A stretch of 40,336 bases of DNA from JAUUZQ01 sp964538375 (GCA_964538375.1 CAZIFQ010000031.1:1-40336), one strand, 5' to 3'; shown: positions 15,622 through 24,392, counted from the first letter of the stretch. Notes: generated from the sequence alone by a model not told the origin. Made by a program: numbers and translations.

Positions 15622-16110
15622 ATGGATGTTGCCTTAGCCATTGCTGGTATAATTGTTATCGTTATAGGATTTATCGGAAGTGCCCTTCCTGTGCTTCCAG
15701 GACCACCTCTCGCATGGGGTGGATACCTTCTGCTTAACTGGACCCGTTTCATTGAAGATAATGATGGCGCTTATGATACTACACTCTGGATATTCCTGTT
15801 TTTTGTAGTATTGGTAACTGTGCTGGATTATGTTGTTCCAGTATGGGGAACAAAAAAATGGGGAGGATCAAAAGCAGGAATGTGGGGGGCAACTATTGGC
15901 TTGATTATAGGACTTTTTCTCGGTCCGATTGGAATTATTTTAGGACCATTTTTCGGTGCGTTCCTTGGCGAATTGATTTCTGGAAAGAAAGAAAAAGAGG
16001 CATTGCGAGCCGGTTGGGGCTCGTTTCTTGGCTTCCTTCTCGGTGTGGGAATGAAACTTATGGTTTGTGCCGTGATTCTCTTCTTCTATATTTACTACCT
16101 GTTTTTCTAG
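15622..16110 (+). CDS. DUF456 family membrane protein
   Basis: This 162-residue inner-membrane protein matches DUF456, a small multi-spanning family of unknown function. The N-terminal helix runs into the family motif LPVLPGPPLAWGGYLLL, and two Gly-rich hydrophobic stretches (WGATIGLIIGLFLGPIGIIL and the C-terminal GSFLGFLLGVGMKLMV) look like glycine-zipper helices. About four to five membrane segments are visible. The frame is open back to 15526, but I start it at 15622 because the strongest promoter in the window lies between the two ATGs and the extra 32 residues are unlike the family. It converges with the carbamoyltransferase gene, leaving one base between the ends. Confidence 0.85.
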   Translation: MDVALAIAGIIVIVIGFIGSALPVLPGPPLAWGGYLLLNWTRFIEDNDGAYDTTLWIFLFFVVLVTVLDYVVPVWGTKKWGGSKAGMWGATIGLIIGLFLGPIGIILGPFFGAFLGELISGKKEKEALRAGWGSFLGFLLGVGMKLMVCAVILFFYIYYLFF

Positions 16111-16111
16111 A

Positions 16112-17113
16112 TTAGCTCCCCAGAGTAGCCACCATCACTGCTTTAATGGTATGCAACCTGTTTTCAGCTTCGTCGAATACGATGGAATGCCCTGATTCAA
16201 AAACTTCTTCGGACACTTCCATTGATTCAATTCCAAATTTTTGGTATATCTCCTCTCCTACTTTGGTTTCCCGGTTGTGAAATGCCGGTAAGCAGTGCAG
16301 GAATTTTACATTGGGATTTCCGGTTTTCTTAAGCACCTCCATATTTACCTGGTATGGTATAAGCAATTCGATGCGTTCATTCCATACTTCATCTGGTTCT
16401 CCCATAGAAACCCAAACGTCTGTATAAAGAAAATCGGCTCCCTTCACACCCTCTTCTACATTTTCAGTAATAGTAATTTTTGCACCTGTGGATTTTGCAA
16501 TCTTCTTACATTGTTCTACCAAAGCATCATCCGGTTGACAACTTTTTGGAGCCACTGCCCTGAAATCCATACCCATTTTGGCTGCACCAACCAGGAGAGA
16601 ATTTCCCATGTTATTGCGTGCGTCTCCCAGGTAGGCAAAAGTGATCTTATTCAAAGGTTTGTCGGAATATTCTATGATAGTCATAAAATCTGCCAGGATT
16701 TGCGTTGGATGAAATTCAGTTGTGAGACCGTTCCATACAGGTACACCTGCATATTCACCAAGCTCTTCTACAACACTCTGTCCGTAACCCCTGTACTCAA
16801 TACCATCATACATACGTCCTAAGACCCTGGCTGTATCCTTCATGGATTCCTTATGCCCAATTTGAGAACCGCTTGGTCCAAGGTAAGTCACATGAGCACC
16901 CTGGTCAAGGGCAGCCACCTCAAAGGCACACCGTGTCCTGGTTGAAGATTTCTCAAAAATAAGTGCAATATTCTTACCCTCCAGTTTGTGTTCTTCGGTA
17001 CCATTATACTTTGCCTGCTTCAATGAGATGCTAAGATCCAATAAGTGTTTTATCTCTTTGGGAGAATAATCCAATAGCTTTAGAAAATTCCTGTTACGTA
17101 AATTATATGCCAT
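16112..17113 (-). CDS. Ornithine carbamoyltransferase, probably catabolic
   Basis: This cytoplasmic enzyme interconverts ornithine plus carbamoyl phosphate and citrulline. The 333-residue length fits E. coli ArgF/ArgI and ArcB. Carbamoyl-phosphate ligands are in STRTR (residues 57-61) and HPTQ (135-138); ornithine-site motifs are SMG (236-238) and HCLPAFH (273-279). The HCLP block differs from the CLPVRRNV-type block I recall for the N-succinyl- and N-acetylornithine carbamoyltransferases used by many Bacteroidota for arginine synthesis. The carbamate kinase gene is 37 bases upstream in the same direction, which favours the ArcB direction: citrulline to carbamoyl phosphate to ATP. No arginine deiminase is in the window. 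The symbol is left open because argF and arcB cannot be separated from sequence alone. Confidence 0.93.
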   Translation of the reverse strand: MAYNLRNRNFLKLLDYSPKEIKHLLDLSISLKQAKYNGTEEHKLEGKNIALIFEKSSTRTRCAFEVAALDQGAHVTYLGPSGSQIGHKESMKDTARVLGRMYDGIEYRGYGQSVVEELGEYAGVPVWNGLTTEFHPTQILADFMTIIEYSDKPLNKITFAYLGDARNNMGNSLLVGAAKMGMDFRAVAPKSCQPDDALVEQCKKIAKSTGAKITITENVEEGVKGADFLYTDVWVSMGEPDEVWNERIELLIPYQVNMEVLKKTGNPNVKFLHCLPAFHNRETKVGEEIYQKFGIESMEVSEEVFESGHSIVFDEAENRLHTIKAVMVATLGS

Positions 17114-17150
17114 TACATTTTATTTTATAGTTCAAGAATACAAAAATAAC

Positions 17151-18116
17151 TTAATCTTCGTATTCCATGGTTATTTTTGTACCATAACTCTTGTCCTCAA
17201 GCTTAAAAGCTTCAGTAATAACACTTTTTTTGCCTCCATTTTCTATAAAATCAAGACAAGCTCTTATTTTAGGAGCCATATCTCCTTCACCAAACATCCC
17301 CTCATCGAGAAATTTCTTTGCATCCTTGACATTTAAAAATTCTCTTTGCTCCTGATCCGGCATCCCATAATTTAAATATACATAAGGTACATCCGTCAGG
17401 ATATAATACTCATCCGCGCCTATTCTTGAGGCCAGCAAGCCAGATGCACTGTCTTTATCAATTACAGCTTCCACCGGACGTATTCTTCGTTCTTCATCGA
17501 TGTAGACAGGAATACCACCACCTCCTGAGGCAATTACAATGGTGCCCTCCCTGGCAAGTGTTTCCACTACCTTTTCATTCATAATGGAGATCGGACTCGG
17601 AGAAGGAACCACCCTTCGAAATCCTCCTTCTTTTTTCTTAGACTCCCTGAACTCCCAACCTTTCGCCTTCCCCAGCTTCTCTGCTTCTTCTCTATTATAT
17701 ATTTTCCCAACCCGTTTGGTCGGATTATTAAAGGCCTCATCTTCCTTGTTTACCATTACCTGGGTAACCAATGTAACGATCTCCTTTTCCATATTATGCT
17801 TCAATAGTACATTCCGAAGCATACGCTCAATCATATAACCAATCCCACCCTGTGAGTCAGCAACACAAATGTCAAGCGGCATCTGCGGAATATTGTAAAC
17901 AGATTCGCCTGCATCGTTACGCATAAGAATATTTCCAACCTGGGGACCATTCCCATGGGTAATTACTAAATCATATCCATCCCTGAGCAAGAAAATCAGG
18001 TTTTCTAATGTATCTGTAGTATTCTGCTCCTGTTCCTCAATAGTACCGGTTTGATCACCTCGAAGCAATGCATTGCCTCCCAGTGCTACAACTGCAATTT
18101 TTCCCATAATATTCAT
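17151..18116 (-). CDS. arcC: Carbamate kinase
   Basis: Carbamate kinase transfers phosphate from carbamoyl phosphate to ADP, giving ATP, ammonia and carbon dioxide. The 321-residue protein has the amino-acid-kinase-fold motifs ALGGNALLRGD near the start, THGNGPQVGNI, ASGGGGIPVY, and DKDSASGLLA. ATGs at 18116 and 18107 are both possible; the second gives a start (MGKIAVVALGG) closer to the family and a more normal leader behind the -7 element at 18130. The carbamoyltransferase gene follows by 37 bases, so the pair makes the energy-yielding half of citrulline or arginine breakdown. Confidence 0.95.
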   Translation of the reverse strand: MNIMGKIAVVALGGNALLRGDQTGTIEEQEQNTTDTLENLIFLLRDGYDLVITHGNGPQVGNILMRNDAGESVYNIPQMPLDICVADSQGGIGYMIERMLRNVLLKHNMEKEIVTLVTQVMVNKEDEAFNNPTKRVGKIYNREEAEKLGKAKGWEFRESKKKEGGFRRVVPSPSPISIMNEKVVETLAREGTIVIASGGGGIPVYIDEERRIRPVEAVIDKDSASGLLASRIGADEYYILTDVPYVYLNYGMPDQEQREFLNVKDAKKFLDEGMFGEGDMAPKIRACLDFIENGGKKSVITEAFKLEDKSYGTKITMEYED

Positions 18117-18129
18117 TATTTAAGAAGTA

Positions 18130-18137
18130 CAAATCTA
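18130..18137 (-). promoter_or_regulatory. Candidate -7 element of the arcC operon
   Basis: Read on the minus strand the sequence is TAGATTTG. It lies 13 bases before the first ATG of arcC and 22 before the second, which slightly favours the second start. The -33 element is not clear. Confidence 0.4.
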
Positions 18138-18278
18138 TACAAATTGCTGTATTAACATTCGAATTTAGAATGATATACAACAGGTATTGGTGTATTCATT
18201 AAAAGTGACAAAATAAGCATCATGCTACCATAAATAGGATAGGGTAAACGATGGATTGTATCCATATTTTGCTATTTT

Positions 18279-18302
18279 TACTTTACTAAAGAAGGTAAAG
18301 TA
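18279..18302. repeat. 8-bp inverted repeat upstream of a lipoprotein gene
   Basis: TACTTTAC and GTAAAGTA flank an eight-base spacer, 39 bases before the lipoprotein start. The arm length and spacing resemble a dimeric repressor or activator site, though a leader hairpin is equally possible. Confidence 0.45.
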
Positions 18303-18341
18303 GCTTTAATCCATTTCCGGCAAAATAAATAATCATACTTG

Positions 18342-19037
18342 ATGAAGAATAACACGGTATTTAAGATAATTCTCCCAATGTTTATTGCAATAGCATTTGT
18401 CTCTTGTAAAAGAGATGCAGAGAAATCGGAAACAATTAAGGTTGATTATATTAAGTACCAGGTGGTTTACCTGGAGAAGATGGCAGGAGATATCCCTACA
18501 AATATGCTTCCCAGCGAGATGCATGCCTATTATGACCATCACCATGTGCTTACCAGGATTGATGGCTTTTTTGGCCAGTTCTCACTTGTTCAGGTTGCCG
18601 ACCTGAAAAAACAAACAGTAGTTTCTATGCTAAATTTCTTCGGAAATAAAATATATTATACTGGGAAGAAAGGAGAAATACCCGCAGGTATTTACCCTCT
18701 GGATAATCCTGATATAACGTTTACTAAAGACACTTTGACAGTTTCCGGATTGATGTCCTACAGGGCAAATGTAAAAGTAACAGATGATAATTATGATATT
18801 TATTATACCAAGGAGATCAACATAAATAATCCTAATATTACCACTCCGTACTCTTCCATCGAGCATGTACTATCTGACTTCCGGGTTCAGCTTAGTTATC
18901 TGAAAATGAGACTCATCATCAAAAATCATGAGAAGCAGCGAATTGATCCTGCCTTCTTTGATATACCTGAAGAATATAAGCAGGTTTCCAAAGAAACCAT
19001 GGAAAATATTATCAACAACCTGTTCACAAAAGAATAA
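18342..19037 (+). CDS. Putative lipoprotein of unknown function
   Basis: I do not recognise this 231-residue protein. It starts at the ATG at 18342; the TTG just before it is less likely. The signal peptide ends at a lipobox with Cys22 (FVSC), so it is an outer- or inner-membrane lipoprotein. The mature part is rich in beta-strand-like segments in its first two-thirds and helical at the end (TMENIINNLFTKE). A His cluster (DHHH, near residue 67) stands out but is not part of a known motif. It is followed 69 bases later by ftsK, and the upstream inverted repeat (18279-18302) may regulate it. The frame is long, has a clear lipobox, and is surely expressed as protein. Confidence 0.75.
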   Translation: MKNNTVFKIILPMFIAIAFVSCKRDAEKSETIKVDYIKYQVVYLEKMAGDIPTNMLPSEMHAYYDHHHVLTRIDGFFGQFSLVQVADLKKQTVVSMLNFFGNKIYYTGKKGEIPAGIYPLDNPDITFTKDTLTVSGLMSYRANVKVTDDNYDIYYTKEININNPNITTPYSSIEHVLSDFRVQLSYLKMRLIIKNHEKQRIDPAFFDIPEEYKQVSKETMENIINNLFTKE

Positions 19038-19106
19038 TTATCCTACTTCCGTTATTATTACATTAGTAGATTATAATTATCATATATTTTTCAGAAGCAG
19101 GAGCTA

Positions 19107-21473
19107 ATGGCGAAGAAAAAGAAAAAGAGTAAAAATAGTGCACTAAAGTCCATAGTTGCGTTTTTCAGAGATGAGCGAATCAAATATGCAAGTGGCATAC
19201 TCCTTATGCTGGTAGCGCTATATATGATTCTCTCATTTATCTCATATTTTTTTCACTGGGAAACAGATCAGGACTTCAGATGGGCACAGGTATTCTCCGG
19301 ACCCGAAATTTCTGTAAATAACCAGGGAGGAAAACTGGGCGCCTGGATGTCTGATTTGTTTATTAATCAATGGTTTGGAATAGCAAGTATCCTTTTCCCG
19401 TTTATCCTGATAGTTTGGGCTTTAAACCTGTACCGGATTAAGGTCCTGAAACCATGGAAGACAACCCGAAACTCCCTCATATTAATCATCCTGCTGTCTG
19501 TAACTCTGGGACTCATTTTTGGAAGTGCAAATGCGTACCTGGGAAGTGGTCCGGGCGGCGCCCATGGCTATCATCTCAGCCGCTGGTTAATTGCAAGTAT
19601 TGGTGGCATAGGCACAACTTTCGTTCTGCTAATTCTCTATGTCGTATTTCTATTATTTGGTTCTTCGATGTTGGATTGGCTTAAGAGTTTGAAGAAGAAA
19701 ACAGAGACAGAAAATCCAGAAACGGAAACTGATTTTCAGGAAGTACCTGTCCGAAATGACGAAATTGACATGGATCCTAATCATGCAGATTCGCCAAAAG
19801 AGGATGCTGTAAATAAGGCCGATGATATGGGCAACTTTGTTGTAGCTGATACAGGAAACAATCAGCCGGAGACTGTTGCGACGAATGAAAAAGTTGAAAG
19901 TGATGTTGAGATGGAGATAGAACACTCTGAGGATGAGAATGGTATTTCAGGTAACGAGACAGGTGAATTGAAAGACTACGACCCTACACTTGATCTACCT
20001 AATTATAAACTCCCACCCTTAAGTTTACTGGAAGAATATTCTTCAGAGGATTCAACGGTAAGCAATGAAGAACTTATCTCTAATAAGAACAGGATTGTTG
20101 AGACCCTGGCCTCCTATAAAATAAAAATTGATAAGATAAAGGCGACCATTGGCCCCACCGTTACATTGTATGAAATTGTTCCTGCTCCAGGGATACGCAT
20201 CTCTAAAATCAAGAACCTGGAAGACGATATCGCACTCAGTTTATCGGCCCTGGGAATTAGGATTATAGCTCCAATTCCAGGAAAAGGAACCATAGGTATT
20301 GAAGTACCTAATCTGCAACCAAAAATTGTTGCAATGAAAACGATTCTTGGTTCTAAAAAATTCCAGGAATCTGATTACGAATTATCAATTGCTCTTGGAA
20401 AAACTATCTCCAATGAGACATTCGTATTTGACCTGACAAAGATGCCTCACCTTTTGGTGGCAGGTGCCACCGGACAAGGTAAATCTGTCGGTCTTAACGC
20501 CATCATTGCTTCCCTCCTTTATAAGAAGCATCCGGCTCAATTGAAATTCGTAATGATCGACCCTAAAAAGGTTGAACTGTCGTTATTTTCTAAAATTGAA
20601 AGACATTTTCTTGCAAAACTTGCTGATACAGAAGACGCTATTATAACTGATACACAAAAGGTTATAAGCACGCTTAATTCACTCTGTGCTGAAATGGATG
20701 AACGTTATGATTTATTGCAAAATGCACATGTAAGGAACATAAAAGAGTATAATCGAAAATTCATTGCAAGAAAGCTGAATCCGGAAAAAGGCCACAGGTA
20801 TATGCCTTTCATCGTGGTAATCATCGATGAATTTGCCGACCTGATAATGACTGCGGGAAGAGAAATTGAGCAACCCATCTCCAGGCTGGCTCAGCTTGCA
20901 CGCGCCATTGGTATACACCTGATAATAGCTACCCAACGACCAACAACAAATATCATTACAGGCGTTATCAAGGCAAATTTCCCTGCAAGGATTGCCTTCC
21001 GTGTTTCTTCCATGATTGATTCCAGGACAATTCTTGATGGTCCCGGAGCAGACCAATTGGTTGGACGTGGTGACATGCTCTTCCTTAGTGGTAATGAGCC
21101 AATCCGGCTGCAGTGTGCTTTCATTGACACACCAGAAATTGAAAACCTTACCGATTTCATAGGAGAGCAAAAAGGATACCCAACAGCCCTTGAACTAAAG
21201 CCGGTGGATGATGATAGCAAAAATACATTTGAAGTAGATCTGAATAAGCGTGATGAGAGATTTGAAGAAGCTGCCAGGTTAGTTGTTCAACACCGACAAG
21301 GATCAACCTCACTGATACAAAGAAAACTATCACTGGGATATAATCGTGCAGGAAGAATTGTCGACCAACTTGAAGCCGCGGGCATCCTCGGATCCTTCGA
21401 AGGAAGCAAAGCCAGGCAAGTACTTGTTCAGGATGAATTTAGTTTGGAACAGATTTTGAAGGGACTAGGGTAG
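19107..21473 (+). CDS. ftsK: DNA translocase FtsK
   Basis: FtsK pumps chromosomal DNA through the closing septum and helps resolve chromosome dimers. The 788-residue protein has about four N-terminal membrane helices (within residues 20-200), an acidic linker (about 200-300), then the alpha/beta motor with Walker A GATGQGKS (about 453-460) and Walker B IIDEFADL (about 574). A TQRPTTNIITGVIKANFPAR block and a C-terminal gamma winged helix with SLIQRKLSLGYNRAGRI follow. The linker is short compared with the E. coli protein (1329 residues). A start-proximal AGGAG lies four bases before the ATG, one of few Shine-Dalgarno-like sites here. A LolA-like gene follows in the same direction, an arrangement I recall as usual in Bacteroidota. 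Confidence 0.95.
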   Translation: MAKKKKKSKNSALKSIVAFFRDERIKYASGILLMLVALYMILSFISYFFHWETDQDFRWAQVFSGPEISVNNQGGKLGAWMSDLFINQWFGIASILFPFILIVWALNLYRIKVLKPWKTTRNSLILIILLSVTLGLIFGSANAYLGSGPGGAHGYHLSRWLIASIGGIGTTFVLLILYVVFLLFGSSMLDWLKSLKKKTETENPETETDFQEVPVRNDEIDMDPNHADSPKEDAVNKADDMGNFVVADTGNNQPETVATNEKVESDVEMEIEHSEDENGISGNETGELKDYDPTLDLPNYKLPPLSLLEEYSSEDSTVSNEELISNKNRIVETLASYKIKIDKIKATIGPTVTLYEIVPAPGIRISKIKNLEDDIALSLSALGIRIIAPIPGKGTIGIEVPNLQPKIVAMKTILGSKKFQESDYELSIALGKTISNETFVFDLTKMPHLLVAGATGQGKSVGLNAIIASLLYKKHPAQLKFVMIDPKKVELSLFSKIERHFLAKLADTEDAIITDTQKVISTLNSLCAEMDERYDLLQNAHVRNIKEYNRKFIARKLNPEKGHRYMPFIVVIIDEFADLIMTAGREIEQPISRLAQLARAIGIHLIIATQRPTTNIITGVIKANFPARIAFRVSSMIDSRTILDGPGADQLVGRGDMLFLSGNEPIRLQCAFIDTPEIENLTDFIGEQKGYPTALELKPVDDDSKNTFEVDLNKRDERFEEAARLVVQHRQGSTSLIQRKLSLGYNRAGRIVDQLEAAGILGSFEGSKARQVLVQDEFSLEQILKGLG

Positions 21474-21474
21474 G

Positions 21475-21519
21475 GAGTGCCTTGAGTACTTGGAGTACCT
21501 GGAGTACTTGGAGTTGGAT
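21475..21519. repeat. Imperfect 9-bp tandem repeat between ftsK and the LolA-like gene
   Basis: Five units of 9 bases start directly after the ftsK stop: GAGTGCCTT, GAGTACTTG, GAGTACCTG, GAGTACTTG, GAGTTGGAT. The central three differ at only one position. It resembles the short tandem repeats scattered in intergenic DNA of some bacteria. Confidence 0.8.
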
Positions 21520-21535
21520 AAATTAAAAGGAAACT

Positions 21536-22189
21536 ATGAAAGCATACATTATATCAATAATATTTTTTCTAAGTTTTTGTGCGCTTAGCTGGGGTCAGCA
21601 GGATCCTTTGGCAGAGCCATATTTAGATAAAATTGCCCGGGATTTGGACCCGGGTCATTCACTTCAGTTGGATTTTGATTACATCAGGGAGGATCTCAAG
21701 GAAAAATCAACTGTAGAAGGTGAAGGAACACTATTCCTGCAAGGTGACAAGTATAAATTGGCAATGGAAGGTTTTATCATATATTTCGACGGTGAGAAAC
21801 AGTATTCTCTGAATCTTGAAATTGAAGAGGTCTATGTGAGCATACCTGATCCGGATGATCAGGAATTTATGTTCTCAGATCCTATTTCCCTGCTTAGAAC
21901 TTACAAGGAAGAATTTAAGTACCGGGTTATTGGAGAAGCCAGTTTTCAAGGAATAAACGCCACCGAGGTGCAACTATACCCATTAGAGCTTGGAGGTCCG
22001 TATGCCCTTTTAAAACTATTTATATCACCTGCTAATGAACTAAAAGCTATACAGGTGAGACATAAAGCGGGTATTCTCTATTCCATGATCGTCAAAACGT
22101 TCAATAAGATGGAAAAACCAGAAGATTCATTCTTTCAATTCAATGAGAAGGACTATCCAAATGTAGATGTTATCGAACTGGTTCAATAA
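21536..22189 (+). CDS. LolA-like outer-membrane lipoprotein carrier protein
   Basis: This 217-residue periplasmic protein matches the LolA-like family, which carries lipoproteins through the periplasm toward the outer membrane. The signal peptide covers about residues 1-21. The mature protein begins with an amphipathic helix and then the beta-sheet series GEGTLFLQGDKYKLAMEG, FIIYFDGEKQYSL and NLEIEEVYVSIPD, which is the half-barrel pattern of the family. It follows ftsK by 62 bases with a 9-bp tandem repeat between them, and an AAAAGGAAAC sequence precedes the ATG. Many Bacteroidota proteins of this type may not be true LolA, so the specific role is only likely. Confidence 0.8.
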   Translation: MKAYIISIIFFLSFCALSWGQQDPLAEPYLDKIARDLDPGHSLQLDFDYIREDLKEKSTVEGEGTLFLQGDKYKLAMEGFIIYFDGEKQYSLNLEIEEVYVSIPDPDDQEFMFSDPISLLRTYKEEFKYRVIGEASFQGINATEVQLYPLELGGPYALLKLFISPANELKAIQVRHKAGILYSMIVKTFNKMEKPEDSFFQFNEKDYPNVDVIELVQ

Positions 22190-22236
22190 TTAACTATTTC
22201 GCACAACAAATAAAAAAGTAAATTCAGATATTTCTT

Positions 22237-24312
22237 TTATTCAGGATACTCTATTCGGGCGTGATAGATGTTTATTAATTTCTTCTTAAAAATCTCCTTT
22301 ATGGTTGAAATATCTCTGAAAGTTATTGCAGCATCAGTATACTGCTCCTCTTTGGTCTGATATTCTACGATATGATCTACGAGTTCATTGATCGATTCCG
22401 GATTGATATTTTTCATACTTCGCGAAGCAGCTTCAACAGAATCGGCAATCATTAACACGGCCATTTCCCTGGAAAATGGTTTTGGTCCAGGATAGGCAAA
22501 GTCTTCTGTATTTACCTCATCATCAGGATTTGTATTGATGTAAGACTTATAGAAATACTGCACCGTTGAAGTTCCGTGGTGCGTCCTTATAAAATCGATA
22601 ATCTGTTCCGGCAATTTGTGCTTCTTAGCTATTTCAATTCCCCTTGTTACGTGTTCAATAATTACACGGGCACTCGTTTTATAGTCCAGTTTATCATGTG
22701 GATTTTCGCCATTTCGTTGATTCTCGATAAAATAGTAGGGATTATCCATTTTCCCAATATCATGATACAATGCCCCGGTTCTAACCAGCAATGGATTGCC
22801 ACCAATGACACGAACTACTTCTTCAGCCATGTTTGCAACCTGGAGAGAGTGCTGTAATGTTCCGGGGGCCTTCTCAGCAAGCTCCCTGAGTAAAGGTTGA
22901 TTTGTATCAGACAACTCAAAAAGCGTTCCATCTGATAGAAAACCAAACATCCTTTCAAAAATATAAATGAGTGGATATACGGTTAAAATTAGTAGGCCAT
23001 TTCCTCCAAACCAGAGGATTTCAGTCCAGTTTATTCCTTCAAAAGTACCTTCTTGTAATAAAGAAAGAATTATATAAACTAAGGAATAGGTAAGGGCAAC
23101 AAAACAGGCAATGTAAAACAAAATCCCCCTCTTGTAATACGATTGCATAGAAAATACTGCTACAACACCCACAAGAAAATTCATCAGAATAAACTGGTAG
23201 CTGTTTGGTATCCAGAATCCGGCCAACAATAAAATTAGAAAGTGCACAAAGAGTGCAAACCTCACATTAAAGAATGTTTTAAGGAATATTGGAACAATGG
23301 CAAAAGGTATCACATAAAAACTTATATTTTCATTGTTGACTGTCACCTTTGTCATAGCAACCATGAAAAGGATAAGTATCAAAAGAAACAATGACTGGGC
23401 ACTATTGTCCATCATATCTTTTCTGAAATTAACGATGTACCAGAGTAATGAAAGGAACAAGAGAGAAATCAAGATAAACTGGCCCAGGTGAATCAATGTA
23501 TAATTGCGATTTACATTGGTGTTGGTCTCATACTCTTGTCTCAACGACTCTACCAATCTATATTTCACAGGAGATACGAGCTCGCCGCGTGAAATAATAA
23601 TCTGTCCGGATTGAACCATGCCCTGGGTTCTTGCAACTTCATCCAGTTTTACATTGATTACATTCTCTGTCATAGATTGATCATACATAATATTTGGACG
23701 AATGTAATCTGCAATAGTCAGATTTGACAGCATTTCATCTATTGATATTGAGGTGATGGAAATTAGGGAATTTATCACATTTTCATAGGCCTCACGCTCG
23801 GTAAGCATATCTGTCAATGAAGTCTCTTCAGCAATTTGTTTTCTCGATACAATTACCTCAAGCTCCTCAAAATTATCAGTTTGAATTACAGGGTGCATTT
23901 CAACAATACCTGTTTCATACACCATATTAAGAATACCAGGTAATGTATCCATAAGTAACTCATGATTTCTGATATACGCACGCCCCTTCCCTTTGTCAAG
24001 CGCTAACAAATCAATATCCTGCTGCACTTCAGAGATAACTGAAACAAGAACGCTTGTATCTAACTGAAAATATGAGAAACTGTTATTTGTAATACTGTCG
24101 GTTTCATGTGTCAATTGATTTTCGTCTTTATAAACGGGAAAATCAAATGGAGCAATAAGATCCTGATGTAGCCAGGGTGTATTCTTCACATACTCATACT
24201 GAAATTTACCTTCGCGGGGATACATCAGGAAAACAAGAATTATACTGATTAAATAAAGCAGTATAATTTGTAGTGTTTTCCAGTATCTGATAAATCTGCT
24301 TTTAAAGTCCAT
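22237..24312 (-). CDS. 7TM-HD phosphodiesterase (PgpH-like, c-di-AMP hydrolase)
   Basis: This 691-residue membrane protein has the architecture of PgpH. An N-terminal membrane helix (about residues 13-30) and an extracytoplasmic domain (about 45-260) come first. A bundle of about seven membrane helices (about 265-455) follows, and then a cytoplasmic HD domain (about 480-640). The HD motif is in GALYHDIGKM, and further histidines in TSARVIIEHVTRG and FIRTHHGTS supply the metal site. In Listeria PgpH degrades cyclic di-AMP. A YbbR protein, the partner of the c-di-AMP cyclase in other phyla, is elsewhere in the window. It converges with the LolA-like gene, and a heptamer repeat lies in its upstream region. 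The enzyme class is very likely; the actual substrate in this organism is inferred. Confidence 0.88.
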   Translation of the reverse strand: MDFKSRFIRYWKTLQIILLYLISIILVFLMYPREGKFQYEYVKNTPWLHQDLIAPFDFPVYKDENQLTHETDSITNNSFSYFQLDTSVLVSVISEVQQDIDLLALDKGKGRAYIRNHELLMDTLPGILNMVYETGIVEMHPVIQTDNFEELEVIVSRKQIAEETSLTDMLTEREAYENVINSLISITSISIDEMLSNLTIADYIRPNIMYDQSMTENVINVKLDEVARTQGMVQSGQIIISRGELVSPVKYRLVESLRQEYETNTNVNRNYTLIHLGQFILISLLFLSLLWYIVNFRKDMMDNSAQSLFLLILILFMVAMTKVTVNNENISFYVIPFAIVPIFLKTFFNVRFALFVHFLILLLAGFWIPNSYQFILMNFLVGVVAVFSMQSYYKRGILFYIACFVALTYSLVYIILSLLQEGTFEGINWTEILWFGGNGLLILTVYPLIYIFERMFGFLSDGTLFELSDTNQPLLRELAEKAPGTLQHSLQVANMAEEVVRVIGGNPLLVRTGALYHDIGKMDNPYYFIENQRNGENPHDKLDYKTSARVIIEHVTRGIEIAKKHKLPEQIIDFIRTHHGTSTVQYFYKSYINTNPDDEVNTEDFAYPGPKPFSREMAVLMIADSVEAASRSMKNINPESINELVDHIVEYQTKEEQYTDAAITFRDISTIKEIFKKKLINIYHARIEYPE

Positions 24313-24357
24313 TGCAAGGTATTTGGGTGTAAATATACTAAAAAAGCGGAGTGGAAT

Positions 24358-24392
24358 GCAGTGGGCAGTAGGCAGTGGGCAGTGGGCAGTGG
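24358..24392. repeat. Heptamer tandem repeat (GCAGTGG)
   Basis: Five contiguous 7-bp units: GCAGTGG, GCAGTAG, GCAGTGG, GCAGTGG, GCAGTGG. It lies between the divergent 7TM-HD and NlpC genes, and is G-rich on one strand. It resembles short tandem heptamer repeats known from intergenic DNA in some cyanobacteria and Bacteroidota. Confidence 0.85.

Noticed and set aside
16295..16822. 175-codon open frame antisense to the carbamoyltransferase
   Set aside because: It mirrors the conserved enzyme and encodes a Cys/His/Phe-rich, non-protein-like sequence without a family match.
16112..18116. Complete arginine deiminase operon
   Set aside because: Only carbamate kinase and carbamoyltransferase are present; no arginine deiminase or antiporter gene is in the window.
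20712..21170. 152-codon open frame antisense to ftsK
   Set aside because: It lies wholly inside the conserved motor domain on the opposite strand and has no start signal or recognisable domain; it is a shadow of ftsK.
24358..24392. CRISPR array
   Set aside because: Units are seven bases, contiguous and without spacers, and no cas genes are nearby.
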